Of a DNA stretch of 64,000 bases, positions 11,691 to 22,002 are shown piece after piece (the first letter of the stretch is position 1; every line of letters begins with the position of its first letter). The notes below the pieces were generated by a model. It saw nothing but the letters and a program-made list of their open reading frames with translations. It had not been told where the DNA came from and did not search any database. The position numbers were made by a program, and so were the translations under genes. This DNA comes from Mytilus galloprovincialis (lineage: Eukaryota > Mollusca > Bivalvia > Mytilida > Mytilidae), in contig NC_134844.1 of assembly GCF_965363235.1 (NCBI RefSeq), positions 56,230,872 through 56,294,871 on the forward strand, read 5' to 3'.

Positions 11691-12989
11691 CATCTTCGCT
11701 AGCCAAGGGTTACGATCCACTCCCGCTCTGTGGCCCTTTGAAACAGAACATTGCTTGAAAATATCAGTTTGCCAAACTATTTTTCTGCAAATTAGAGCTA
11801 TTTGGTTTATAGTCATGTCACAAGAAGTCACAGATGGAGAATGAGTTTCGTTCCGGTAGACGGACTTTGCTGATCATATCGCCCTTGGAATAGGAAAAAA
11901 ATAACAATAATAAAAAATCAGTGTTCCACACTTTTTTCTTTAAAGTACGAAACAATTGATTTTGATATTTGGTATATGGATATATCACCAGAAATTAATG
12001 ATTGATTCATATATGTGTAAAAGCATACATGAAAAGTAACCATAACAGAGAGAATGCTTACTATAAAAGAGACGTTCAAACCTGCGACATAAGTTTCGGA
12101 TGCGTTATATTTGAGTGTATGAAAAGACAGGATATGGCTTCATTTTCTTTTTTTTTTTTTAAATTGATACTGTCATTTTCTCTATTCTATATAACATTTT
12201 TCCTATTATATTCTATTCTGTATATTAAAACACCCAATTGTTCTGTGTTCTTTATTTTTTGTACATTTTGTTCTTATTTTTTTTATTACATGTTCAATTT
12301 AAAAATTGGTAATCATTTACCATGCCAGAAATAATTAACACGAAAGAAAAAATTACAAATTCGGTATACGTGGGTAATACAATAGAATGTTTTTGCCGAT
12401 GCAGATGAATTTGGTATTTAGAGTTTCTTTTACCATGTTTACTACTCCTGTACTCGCCACAGATGCATTTTTCAGGATAAATATTGTATCATATTTTTGT
12501 AGCCGGTTTCGTTTGTAAAGATATGTCCAGGCAGATTACAGAATCGAGAATTGTAAAAATTGTGTGATTTCCCATTTTGCCCCTGTTTTAGTTGTTTAAA
12601 GTGATATTAAGCATAAGAATATTCATTGTGCAAATTTATTATTGAAAAGAAATACTAATGTTCATATAGTTAGACACCTACATATATTTCTTCATCTTAT
12701 ATATTATAAATCATGTTCATTTTTTTTAAGGCAGGACCAGAACCACAAAATCGTTGTACAAAAATCATCTGTATTATAAATTCAAATTTCGTCTATCATT
12801 CACTAAGTATTTTTATTTATTCATCAAACAAAGCGGCATAACTCAGATCTATAATAGTAAAATTCGTATGTGTTTCTTCTGCTGGAATTTTGTTTTCTTT
12901 GTTACAGGCAACCAATAGAAAAAATAAACAAAAATTAAAATTCGATACCTTTATGATAACAAAAAATTGTGAAATAGAGAAAATGATAA
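11691..12989. other. non-coding; left edge of an old gene-unit copy
   Basis: No gene. From about 12,770 to 12,985 the sequence (AACAAAGCGGCATAACTCAG onward) is a diverged match to 23,945-24,125 upstream of TRIM-like gene 2. This indicates that the TRIM gene unit was present here as an older third copy. Confidence 0.45.
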
Positions 12990-13461
12990 AGGAAGTACAC
13001 CACTAATTCATGGTCCCATTGCTTTCTATGTTAAATTCCTCCGTTTCAAGTAGGCACACCTCTTTTGTTTTAAGTTCAAATAAAGTGGCAATCATTGCAT
13101 TTCAAAGCAACCCTTTATGGTGTCTTGTACTGAAAAAATCAACATACCTTTAATTGCATATAAGAAAGAACTGGTTCCCGAAACTTTGGATGTACCAAAA
13201 CAGGTACTTCAGATCTGACAAACAGACAAAATGTACCCTCTTTTTAAAATTTGGTGCATTTTTTTTAATATTCAAAATCAAAAGTCCAAAAGTGTTTTAC
13301 AATGATCACCAGTCCTTCAGCTTTCATTTGATACCAAAAATACCTAAATATTCTACATATTTTGAAAGTTACACTCATGCGTAGGAACTATTTTGTGTTA
13401 AATATGTACTACTTTCTGGTATGTGCTTTCTGGCCGGGCCTGAATTAGTGGTGTTACACCT
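12990..13461 (+). mobile_element. 472-bp inverted-repeat element, family E, copy 1
   Basis: Left end AGGAAGTACACCACTAATTC; right end, read in reverse, AGGTGTAACACCACTAATTC. The element is flanked by ATAA on both sides, a possible 4-bp target duplication. A 76-residue frame inside is identical in both full copies but has no recognisable domain. It is a non-autonomous DNA transposon (MITE-like). The sequence is identical by eye to the copy at 14,333. Confidence 0.75.
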
Positions 13462-14332
13462 ATAACAGAACCAAACTTGCTATATTGACTTGAGCATTAC
13501 TTTATTTCATTCTATGATCTATTTCAAGCAATAAAAAACATATAAAGCTTTAGCTCAAATACTATTTTACTAATTTTAAGCTCAAATTGGACTGGTAGTA
13601 ACATATGGGTTATTCAAAGAAAACTGCATATGGGTATTACCAATGGCCAATATACTTTTTTTAATCTCAATACCATTGTTTTATTTATTAATTTCTATTA
13701 GGAAAGCTATGTGCTTACCAATAGTCATATTTTAATCAGAGGTTCTTCATCAAATAAAAATATATTAGTCTAAACTTAAGACATGAATGAGAAAATTGTC
13801 CCCCCTTTTTTCTTTAAATTGGAAAAGGGCTTTTTTTTGTATAAACCATAATTCTGTGGTAAAACATACATTATTAAGAGCAATTTATATATCTCTCAGC
13901 TAGATAACTTGCTAAACTGGTTCAAAATTGCATGTACAGTGAGCTTTTAGAATTCTTATATTAGTGTATACCATTTGCATAGATTGTAAAAGGCTACCAT
14001 ATGAAACACAAAAAACTTGAAAAATCATAAGATTATTTTGACCAAGAGCTATTTTATACCATATACAAGTCATAAAATACATGTTTTATTGATTTCAATC
14101 ACAAAAAATGCAAAAATAAGAACTTGGAGTCAAGTCTTAACTGCATGCATGTTATATGACCATAAAAGGCTAAAATACTTGTGTATGCCAATTCAAGAGC
14201 TTAAATTTCCCATAAACAGGATGTTTCACCAAAAAAAGATGATTAAACATGATTACTAACATCAAATTTGACTTATTTTCATTGGAATAGGTACAACTTC
14301 TAAAAATTGGATTTCTGATGATTCTCTGTAAT
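13462..14332. other. spacer between two identical elements
   Basis: 871 bp of AT-rich sequence with no recognised gene. It has no primer-binding site or polypurine tract at its edges, so the flanking direct repeats do not look like LTRs. Confidence 0.5.
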
Positions 14333-14804
14333 AGGAAGTACACCACTAATTCATGGTCCCATTGCTTTCTATGTTAAATTCCTCCGTTTCAAGTAGGCAC
14401 ACCTCTTTTGTTTTAAGTTCAAATAAAGTGGCAATCATTGCATTTCAAAGCAACCCTTTATGGTGTCTTGTACTGAAAAAATCAACATACCTTTAATTGC
14501 ATATAAGAAAGAACTGGTTCCCGAAACTTTGGATGTACCAAAACAGGTACTTCAGATCTGACAAACAGACAAAATGTACCCTCTTTTTAAAATTTGGTGC
14601 ATTTTTTTTAATATTCAAAATCAAAAGTCCAAAAGTGTTTTACAATGATCACCAGTCCTTCAGCTTTCATTTGATACCAAAAATACCTAAATATTCTACA
14701 TATTTTGAAAGTTACACTCATGCGTAGGAACTATTTTGTGTTAAATATGTACTACTTTCTGGTATGTGCTTTCTGGCCGGGCCTGAATTAGTGGTGTTAC
14801 ACCT
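14333..14804 (+). mobile_element. 472-bp inverted-repeat element, family E, copy 2
   Basis: Same length, orientation and, by eye, the same sequence as 12,990-13,461, including an eight-T run. Flanks (GTAAT left, AAAGT right) show no clear target duplication, which favours local duplication or gene conversion over independent insertion. Confidence 0.75.
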
Positions 14805-14945
14805 AAAGTTGCTAAAGTTGTTATATGTCTTTAATGCTTTAATGATATTTATTAATAACATTTTGATTTTCGCATAAGAATACAAAACAAATGATGTTAA
14901 AGGCCGTTTTAGCACTTACGAGACATCGTGTGTCTTACAGAAAAC

Positions 14946-15049
14946 CAATCTAATTAAAATATTGATCTCTGATTACGTTATACTACATATTTACGTTATA
15001 CTACATATGTAGTATAACGTAATCAGATATCAATATAATAATTAGATTG
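14946..15049. mobile_element. 104-bp foldback element with 9-bp target duplication
   Basis: Two 45-bp arms starting CAATCTAATTA pair with only about three mismatches around a 14-bp loop. ACAGAAAAC stands directly on each side (14,937-14,945 and 15,050-15,058), a clean 9-bp target-site duplication. A near-perfect palindrome with a 9-bp duplication fits a Mutator-like non-autonomous element (inference). Confidence 0.8.
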
Positions 15050-15219
15050 ACAGAAAACGCATTGTAGAATGTGATACAGACTGTCATTTAGGCCAAAACT
15101 TCACCTTTATACACACAACACTGCGTATTTTATGTTTTTATTATTTTGGTGATAACGAAATGCAGTTCTTTATTTACTAGTTTTATTAGGTGTTATCAAA
15201 CATGTCAAATCAGCGAAAT

Positions 15220-15305
15220 AAATTATCATACAAGTACACATATCGATCTTACTTTGCTAACACAGGTACCCAGTGATAAACTTCCTGACCGCCATTTTGT
15301 TGGAG
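15220..15305 (+). promoter_or_regulatory. putative non-coding first exon of TRIM-like gene 1
   Basis: Homologous blocks lie upstream of all three TRIM-like genes (also 24,770-24,834 and 41,515-41,611). Each ends CCATTTTGTTG(A/G)AG followed by GTAT(T/G)A, a good 5' splice site. Here the exon contains CTTCCTGACCGCCATTTTG, an ETS-like core beside a YY1-like site (CAAAATGGCGG in reverse). The transcription start is not visible. Confidence 0.5.
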
Positions 15306-16571
15306 GTATGATTTTTTTTATAAATTATTCACAATTCTTTTACTTCAACGTCATTTCAAGTCTTAAAAATGAGCATCGAAGCACACACACTTTGGTATAA
15401 TTTAAAGAAGTTGAGGCCTATATTATCGACATGAGCATCATAGCTTTTTCAGCGGCTATATTAGTCTATTTAAATGTTTTGTTAACTTTTGATGTGAATG
15501 AGAACATGTTTGTGCTTTAATTTGTATAGAATTTATAAGTACTTTATTCCATACACAAACGAATCGAACAAGTTGAGCTATATGAACACCGTTAGATGCT
15601 ATCTGATGATGGAGATTCAACAATAGAAAATGAAAAATCATCTCTTTTATCTTAAATTTTGTTATTAAGCTCCACATAAGCAATATAGATATCAAGATCC
15701 AGGAAAGGGTTGTGTTCATTGTTGCTTTATTTCAGTTCAGGAGGATATATCTCTTTTTAGTGCATACAGAAGTCGTCAGTATTGAGAGCCAATATATATT
15801 AAAATATCTAAAAGTGTTATTAAACTTGGTAACTGTTGATTTGAATCATAAATTGTAATTCATAACAAGACAGAAAGAAACACACAATAAGTGCTGCACA
15901 GTTAGTTCCAACTGGAATGCAGATAACTAAACTATGTACGGAATCTCTACAGATTAACATCTTGTAAAACGTCAAGTGAAGTTATCGTGTCAAAGCAGAT
16001 CCACCCTTTTTCCGACATGTTGAAAAAAGGAGATTGATTTGTTAAAAAACATACTTGTATGTATAAACATGGATCAACATATTTATGGCTTGGAACAATT
16101 CATTTTAAGAACAAAACATTGGTTAAAGTAAGCCGAAGTAATATGATTTTTTTTTTTTATAATTCTTTATTTTGTATTTCTTCCTCTCATACAAGATCAA
16201 AACAAAACAAAACAAAAAGCACAAACAAACAAACAAACAAAAAATAAAATAAACCAAAAAAAAAAAAAAAAAAAAAAAAATCAAAAAATCATTGACTTAT
16301 ATTCATATACGATTAAATTCATATTAAACGATTATAATTATTATTAATGCAAGTTAATTATTCTATTCGAACAGGTACTCATAATAAAAAAAAAAGTAAT
16401 CTGATTGATAAAGAGAAAAATAAACTCCAGATACCAAAGGACAAATATGTAGCAGCCATATGTCACCGTACATCCTAATCAATGAAAACATCCATCCAGT
16501 ATAGGTAGCCATAAAAATAAATGGCATGACAAAGAGAAAACATGCAAACAATGTAGTTACTGAAAACATAA
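15306..16571 (+). other. intron of TRIM-like gene 1, left part
   Basis: Intron inferred from the donor at 15,306 and the acceptor at 17,354. It holds a poly-A run of 25 at 16,256-16,280 after CAAA/ACAAA repeats and no supported coding exon. An 86-residue hydrophobic minus frame overlaps the element at 16,572 and is not trusted. Confidence 0.45.
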
Positions 16572-17043
16572 AGGTGTCATACCACCAATTAAAAGTCCCT
16601 ATCTGTTCAACCAAATTTTGCAATTTTCACAGCTTTCTAAATATTTTACCTTAAGTTTAACTTCATAGAAACTAGGTATATCCTGAACTGTACAGGTGTC
16701 ACCTTTCTGCATGCCAATTTTCAACATACATTCAAAATCATATAAGAAAGCAGAGAGCTTCCGAAAGGAGGTACCACTAAAAATAACCCCTGGTTTTCTG
16801 GAAATCTTAAATTAGTATACTATGGAGCGCATTAATCCTCAATTTTTAATGCAAACTCATAGACAGGTAAATTTTGGCTCAAAATGGTCTTAATATATTT
16901 CTCTTTCAACAAAACTTTCATTTCTGCAAATTTGTTGGTTAGTTTAGGTGAACAATGACATCAAATGCACTATTTTTTGTCCGAGTAGGCCTACTTTCAC
17001 AGACGTTCTAAATTTGAGGGAGTAATTGGTGGTATGACACCTA
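16572..17043 (+). mobile_element. 472-bp inverted-repeat element, family E, diverged copy 3
   Basis: Perfect 20-bp terminal inverted repeats, AGGTGTCATACCACCAATTA at the left and its reverse complement at the right. Internal words (TCAACATAC, CATATAAGAAAG, TTCCGAAA) align in order with copies 1 and 2, and the length is the same 472 bp. It lies inside the intron of TRIM-like gene 1. Confidence 0.8.
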
Positions 17044-17362
17044 AAACCCACCTAGTATTGTATTCATTTAATAAGTTTTCCCAGACAGTTAAATGTATCT
17101 AAACTCAATAACTTCGACAAAGGGATTATCACGTTGACTCCACCATTTTATTTTGTTTTTCGTAGCAGTGTTTTTAATTCAAAGTTTTACGTAAGAGCTT
17201 GATAATCCATACACACAGAGTTTGTAACTCAATCTTAAATTGCAACTTCACTTTTTCTGCAGATGACACAATCTTTGTTTGTAAAAAAAATATCGTTTAG
17301 AAAATAGTAAGTGTTATAAATATAAATTTTCAGATGGTCTTATTTTTCTTGTAGAACTATCG

Positions 17363-18469
17363 ATGGCAGCTAAATATTGCGAACCTTGCACTGCACGTGG
17401 TAAGACCCTAAAAGCTTTCCAATGGTGTACCGAATGTGAAGAAGCGCTGTGTTCCGAATGTACAGAAGCTCACAAAGTTCAAAAAATGTCTCGAAGTCAC
17501 CATTTGGTTGACATGGGTAAAATACCGAACAAAATTAATTTATCGTATAATTGTTCAAAACATCAACATTTGCCTTTTGATTATTTTTGTGTTGATCATG
17601 ATGTTATTTGTTGTAAGGAATGTTTGCCAAAAGATCATCGAGCATGTAAGAACGTCACATCAATTGATATAGCCTCAAAGAGTTCTAAGCAATCACAGTC
17701 ATTCCTGGATTATGACGAACAGTTGAGCTTTATTTCAGAAGCATTAGAAAAATTGAAAAAAAATCGGAAGGAAAATAGTAGTCGAGTAGAACAAGAAGAG
17801 ACACAAATTCGGAAACAAATAGCGAGAACAAAAGAAAATATCATCAAACAAATAGAATCTTTAGAAGAGCTGCTTCTTAAACAAATAACCGAACTCAAAG
17901 ACAAAAATATAACTGGTATAAAACGACAAGAGAAAGAAATAGGTGAATTAGTAACATCAACAAAAGACCAAAAGGAAGCTTTAGAATTAATTAGAGATCA
18001 TGGTTCTGAGAAACAAGCATTTATTACAATTCATTCTTCCAAACCAATCTTAGATGACATTGAAAACAAAGTTAAACAGCTGACAGAATCGTTTGTAGAT
18101 ACCAGCCTTATGTTTGTCGAAAGGGTATCAAAAGACTATTTAACGAGTATTGGGTCAATAAAATTGAAGGAAACGCCTTGTTCAGTTTCAATGGTCCCTT
18201 ACAAGCAGCTGCAGTCACAGGTGCCAGTTGTTTCGAAGGGGAAAATTACCTCCGTAACCTATCTAAACGACATCGACACGAAAGGAGAAAGGTTGAAGAC
18301 AGTATCTGGCATGACGATATCGGACAATAACAAATTGATTTTCTGTGATATAAATACGAGCAAGATTTATTTTTTTGATGAAAACCTTCCTATCATCTAT
18401 CAGCTCTCCACATCCACCGTGGGATATAGCAGCTATACCTGGAACATCCATTGCTGTTATGTCTTGTAG
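17363..18469 (+). CDS. TRIM-like gene 1, truncated by a frameshift
   Basis: 368 residues; start chosen because an acceptor (TTTCTTGTAG) ends 8 bp upstream, as in its two paralogues. There is no RING finger. B-box 1 uses Cys6, Cys9, Cys22, Cys25, Cys30, Cys33, His37 and His46. B-box 2 covers about 64-95 (CSKH, FCVDH, CCKEC, DH). Residues about 120-215 form a coiled coil. The NHL-like propeller begins near 290 but is cut. Compared with genes 2 and 3 the DNA is 5 bp shorter at about 18,378-18,390, so the last 26 or so residues are out of frame and the protein stops at 18,469. The remaining propeller frame stays open downstream. A B-box/coiled-coil protein without its ligand-binding propeller could still be made and could act on its paralogues (inference). 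Family members are usually cytoplasmic recognition or scaffold proteins; many are linked to innate immunity. Confidence 0.8.
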   Translation: MAAKYCEPCTARGKTLKAFQWCTECEEALCSECTEAHKVQKMSRSHHLVDMGKIPNKINLSYNCSKHQHLPFDYFCVDHDVICCKECLPKDHRACKNVTSIDIASKSSKQSQSFLDYDEQLSFISEALEKLKKNRKENSSRVEQEETQIRKQIARTKENIIKQIESLEELLLKQITELKDKNITGIKRQEKEIGELVTSTKDQKEALELIRDHGSEKQAFITIHSSKPILDDIENKVKQLTESFVDTSLMFVERVSKDYLTSIGSIKLKETPCSVSMVPYKQLQSQVPVVSKGKITSVTYLNDIDTKGERLKTVSGMTISDNNKLIFCDINTSKIYFFDENLPIIYQLSTSTVGYSSYTWNIHCCYVL

Positions 18470-19004
18470 ATATAGAGCGTACTTACATTTCATCGATATC
18501 GATATGCAACACATTTCGAAGCAGGTGAAAGTGAACCAAAGTGAAAGTTGTGGTGTTGATGCAACAAAAGATAACATCTATGTCGGATGTAAAGGTAATA
18601 TACATGTCCTAGACTTACGTGGAAATTTTAAGAGAACAATAAGTGTAAAAGAAGCAGATCGTTTCATTGACTACATTGCCGTTTGCTCAAATGGAAACAT
18701 TTGTTATTCGACCATCAACGAAGTCTACTGCATTACGGCAGAGGGATATCCTGTTTTTTCTTATACCTCTCCTGACCTAGTTCAATCCCGAGATATTCAA
18801 ATAGATGTTGAAGATAACATATACGTCCTTGGACGTGATCCACGAACCATTGACATTTTCACATCTGCTGGAATCTTAGTAGACATTTTATCGACAGATA
18901 ATTTATCGGAACCTCTTTCATTCTGTTACAACAAGAAACTATCTAAAGTTTACATTGCAAATAATCGCGGAGAAACGATTTCGGTTTTCAAGGCAAAAAA
19001 GTAA
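18375..19004 (+). pseudogene. displaced propeller portion of TRIM-like gene 1
   Basis: A 209-residue frame that continues the NHL-like propeller of gene 1 after the 5-bp shortening. It aligns without further breaks to the C-terminal half of genes 2 and 3 (SSISSPHPPWDIAAIPGT, YIAVCSNGNICYST, DIQIDVEDNIYVLG). Its Met is internal to the domain, so it is not an independent gene. The absence of other damage means the break is recent, polymorphic, or an assembly error. The change is not in a homopolymer, which makes an assembly error less likely. Confidence 0.8.
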
Positions 19005-20300
19005 CATTTTAAATGAATATGAAGTTTTTTGTGTACGTGTCAAAACTGCAAAACATTGCATAAAATGAAATTAACATTAGGTTCCTGGTTAAAAGTTTGT
19101 TTGATGAAACAATTTATTTCGTTTCAAGTTTTGTATGCCACATCCTATCTTATAAGTCCTTAAATGCAAAGTCGAAAGAGACAGCAGAGTAGAACCTATT
19201 TACTGAATAACAGTCCAATACCAACAAATGAAATCCCTTAATAAATCTTTCATCTTTTAAAAGGGAAATTTTACCAATAGGAATATTATTAAACGAAGCT
19301 TTAGTATATCTAAAAGGTATTCATTTAATTTCCAACTCAATCTGAAATTGTAAGTGATTCTGCAATGCATAGGGTAGACGATTGTCTGAGACAATGGTCT
19401 CAATTTTGTTTTCGATTTTAACAAGGAAGTTCATAAAATTACCCTATTAAGGTTCATGTGGACCCTTTGGCTAAAATGGCTGCATTTTCACCTAAACATT
19501 TACTCAATAATTTACTTCTTGGGTAACAAACAAAAACAGTGTGAAACACATCAGCTATATGACGGAAACAACAGAAGCACTAAAACTAAAACAAAAACAA
19601 GCCCCGACATACACAGAAACGGTCCGTAGATCACAACTGCCAAATTCCTGACTTGTTAATGGACATTTTAAGACAAAATGGTGTGTTGAACCTGGTTTTA
19701 TGTCATTGTTTTACTTGTAATGCCTATAAGTAACTATTGTTTTGATATTTGTTGTGAACATAAAAATTAAAAGAATAGCTTTTATTAGACTTTTTTTTTA
19801 CTAGATTATAGTGACAAATGAGAACAGACATAAACAAAAAAAAAAAAAACAAAAAAAAAAAAACTGATCAGAATTTTTTCTCTTATTTTTTAGAAGTAAA
19901 GATAACAGGTTGAATATGAGGGATTTTGAGGGATTTTGTGCACATTGCCACCCTGCATCGCGGTAGAGCGAAATAACTGAAATAACAACAATCGAAAACT
20001 ATCAAAACCGTCAAATGCTCTCCTTTAGAAACCCCAATTTTAGTTTTAGTACAAAATATATGTATAAAAAACAAAGAAAGCACATTCTCGGCAGTAGCAA
20101 ATTAACAATCTATACAATATGTAGAGCCAACAAGGAGGTTAATAGACCTAGCATAATTGTGAGGAGAATGGACTACCGAAACAAAAAGAGGATATGATGT
20201 ATAGAGACAGACAACGTGTCATATAACAAGCCATAAACATCAAACAAAAGTTTCTATTTGGTGCCTATTTTGTAAACATATCCTTATTAACTTTTTAGTT
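19005..20300. other. non-coding with a reversed family A fragment and A-rich tracts
   Basis: About 19,565-19,735 is a decayed reverse copy of family A (TTCCTGACTTG, GTGTTGAACCTGGTTTTATG). At 19,836-19,863 are interrupted poly-A tracts. No supported gene. Confidence 0.5.
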
Positions 20301-20309
20301 ATACTAAAT

Positions 20310-20490
20310 ATAAAAAAGAAGGTGTCGTATGATTGCCAATGAGACATCTCTTCAAAAGAGACTAAAATGACACAGAAATTAAAAACTATAGGTCACCGTA
20401 CGGCCATTAACAACGAGCAAATCCCATACCGCATAGTCAGCTATAAAAGGCCCCGAAATGACAATTTAAAACAATTCAAACGGCCTTATC
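20310..20490 (+). repeat. dispersed repeat, family B
   Basis: A well-preserved copy: GTATGATTGCCAATGAGACA, then TAGGTCACCGTACGGCC, then CATAGTCAGCTATAAAAGGC, in the family order. Confidence 0.85.
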
Positions 20491-20674
20491 CTATTTTGAA
20501 TCCGCATTTAATCAGAAAAATGGGTTTGTGCCGACCTATACACGATCAATGAGTCTGTGAAGAATTGTACCCAAATTGCATCCATGCTTAAATTCACATT
20601 CTTAACAATCGAATAACAGATGTTTTGTCTTATTTCTTTAAATATTTAGAACAATTGACATTAGTCTATAAAAT

Positions 20675-20765
20675 TGAGAATGGAAATGGAGAATGTGCCA
20701 AAGAGACAACAACCCGACCATAGAAAAAAAACAACAGCAAAAGGTCACTAACAGGTATGCTTACT
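20675..20765 (-). repeat. dispersed repeat, family C
   Basis: GAGAATGGAAATGGAGAATG then AAGAGACAACAACCCGACCA and an A-rich stretch, the reverse of the copy at 3,795. Confidence 0.8.
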
Positions 20766-21236
20766 ATTGATTTTTCGAGAAATGGATGGTTGGAAAATAT
20801 TTTATTTGTTCATTTTTTAAAGATGACTTTTTATGAACATCGCATAGCGACGTTTCCATAAATTTTACTTTTCCATTTAATGTTTCTCTTCTGTTGATAC
20901 ATACTGTGAACGTGTTTTGTATATTTACATACATTTTCCTATGTTGTATTATATCAATTCATTAAAATCCAAATTGTTTAGTCTCAAAGAAAAAAATGTT
21001 AGATTTACGCATCTATTTTTGTTGAATAGGTGCAATTTGGGTAAGAGATGCTACTTGGTTACTGTCATGTTAAACGTTGATTAGAGTGTTGTTAAAAGGA
21101 TACATATTTGGAGTTAATGGCACAATATATAACGATTTCAATATTTTTTGAAAGAACGTTTAAAGCGGACATATTGTCACATTTACCGATAATTTTGTTT
21201 TCCTACGAGCACTCCGTACTTGTTTACTCTAATTTA
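20766..21236. other. non-coding, nothing recognised
   Basis: AT-rich; no gene or repeat family supported. Confidence 0.4.
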
Positions 21237-21342
21237 ATAGTTATCCCATAAGGACGCGGTGTGTCAGTGTAAGATCACCCCGATGGCCGGAGGCCAGAGG
21301 GTGATCTAACACTGACACACCAAGTCCGAATAGGATAACTAT
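21237..21342. repeat. imperfect 52-bp-arm hairpin
   Basis: Left arm ATAGTTATCCC...GTGTGTCAGTGT(A)AGATCACCC pairs with the right arm GGGTGATCTAACACTGACAC...GGATAACTAT around a GGCCGGAGGCC-type core. It is a foldback element or one end of a larger one; GATCACCC recurs in the hairpin at 21,976. Confidence 0.7.
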
Positions 21343-21469
21343 TTTACATCCCAGCTGTTTTAGATTAAACGGAAAACCATTTACAATTCATAAAATCTAG
21401 TTTATAATGCCACACAACCATTATAATATACTTTATATATTACTATATGATGTATACCCTTAATGACCC

Positions 21470-21715
21470 TCAAACACGATGAGCAGATATCAAATAATGT
21501 AAACTCGCCCCACTTGCCAATCGGCCCACACTATATCGCCACTTTATAAAAGAATCTCCCCACTCCTGTTTACCGACTCACCCCACTTTTGAAAAAGTTT
21601 AAAATCAAATTGAACAATCAGTCGGAAAACTCACTTATTCATGTTATTCACGAAAAAGGTTTAAACCCCACTGAATAAATGTTTGACAACTCGCCGCACT
21701 TATAAAAAGATCTTG
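21470..21715. repeat. low-complexity C-rich repeat
   Basis: The word ACTC(G)CCCCACTT and close variants recur several times (near 21,506, 21,533, 21,556, 21,580, 21,690), giving a loose tandem pattern with an irregular 20-50 bp step. No function suggested. Confidence 0.4.
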
Positions 21716-21755
21716 CTTCCTTTACGTATGTCAAATTACTATTAATTCGTATCCA

Positions 21756-21821
21756 GTCGTCCTGGTGTAGTGGTATGTGTCGTGGCTTGATATTCTAAAG
21801 GTCTTGAGTTCGAATCCCAGC
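21756..21821 (+). repeat. tRNA-derived SINE head or tRNA relic
   Basis: Has an A-box-like TGGTGTAGTGGTATG and a near-perfect B box (GAGTTCGAATCCC) at tRNA spacing. The 5' acceptor strand GTCGTCC has no matching 3' strand, so it is not a functional tRNA gene. Confidence 0.5.
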
Positions 21822-21975
21822 ATATTCACTGTATTTTTTCTACGTGAATTTTGATAGAGAGTCTTTTCCGTATAATTAATTATAAGTTTTATAGTGGATT
21901 TGACATTCCCGCCAAAATGTTACAGAACAAAGGAAAGCATGCAAAACAAAGAAACTCAAACTGGGGTGATCTGGT

Positions 21976-22002
21976 AGGGGTGATCCGGCTCAGATCACCC
22001 CT
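21976..22002. repeat. short perfect hairpin AGGGGTGATC / GATCACCCCT
   Basis: 10-bp arms with a 7-bp loop, sharing GATCACCC with the larger hairpin at 21,237. The two may mark the ends of one decayed element of about 770 bp. Confidence 0.6.

Noticed and set aside
12002-12334. A 110-residue Phe/Leu/Tyr-rich frame
   Set aside because: Produced by T-rich low-complexity DNA.
12990-14804. Identical direct repeats as the two LTRs of a short retroelement
   Set aside because: Ends are AGG...CCT with inverted termini, not TG...CA. There is no primer-binding site or polypurine tract and no coding sequence between them; a third copy stands alone elsewhere.
16363-16623. An 86-residue hydrophobic minus frame resembling a membrane protein
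   Set aside because: It starts inside the terminal repeat of the family E element and is T/A-rich on the opposite strand, which by itself gives hydrophobic residues.
21756-21821. A functional tRNA gene
   Set aside because: A and B boxes are present but the acceptor stem does not pair; more consistent with a SINE head.
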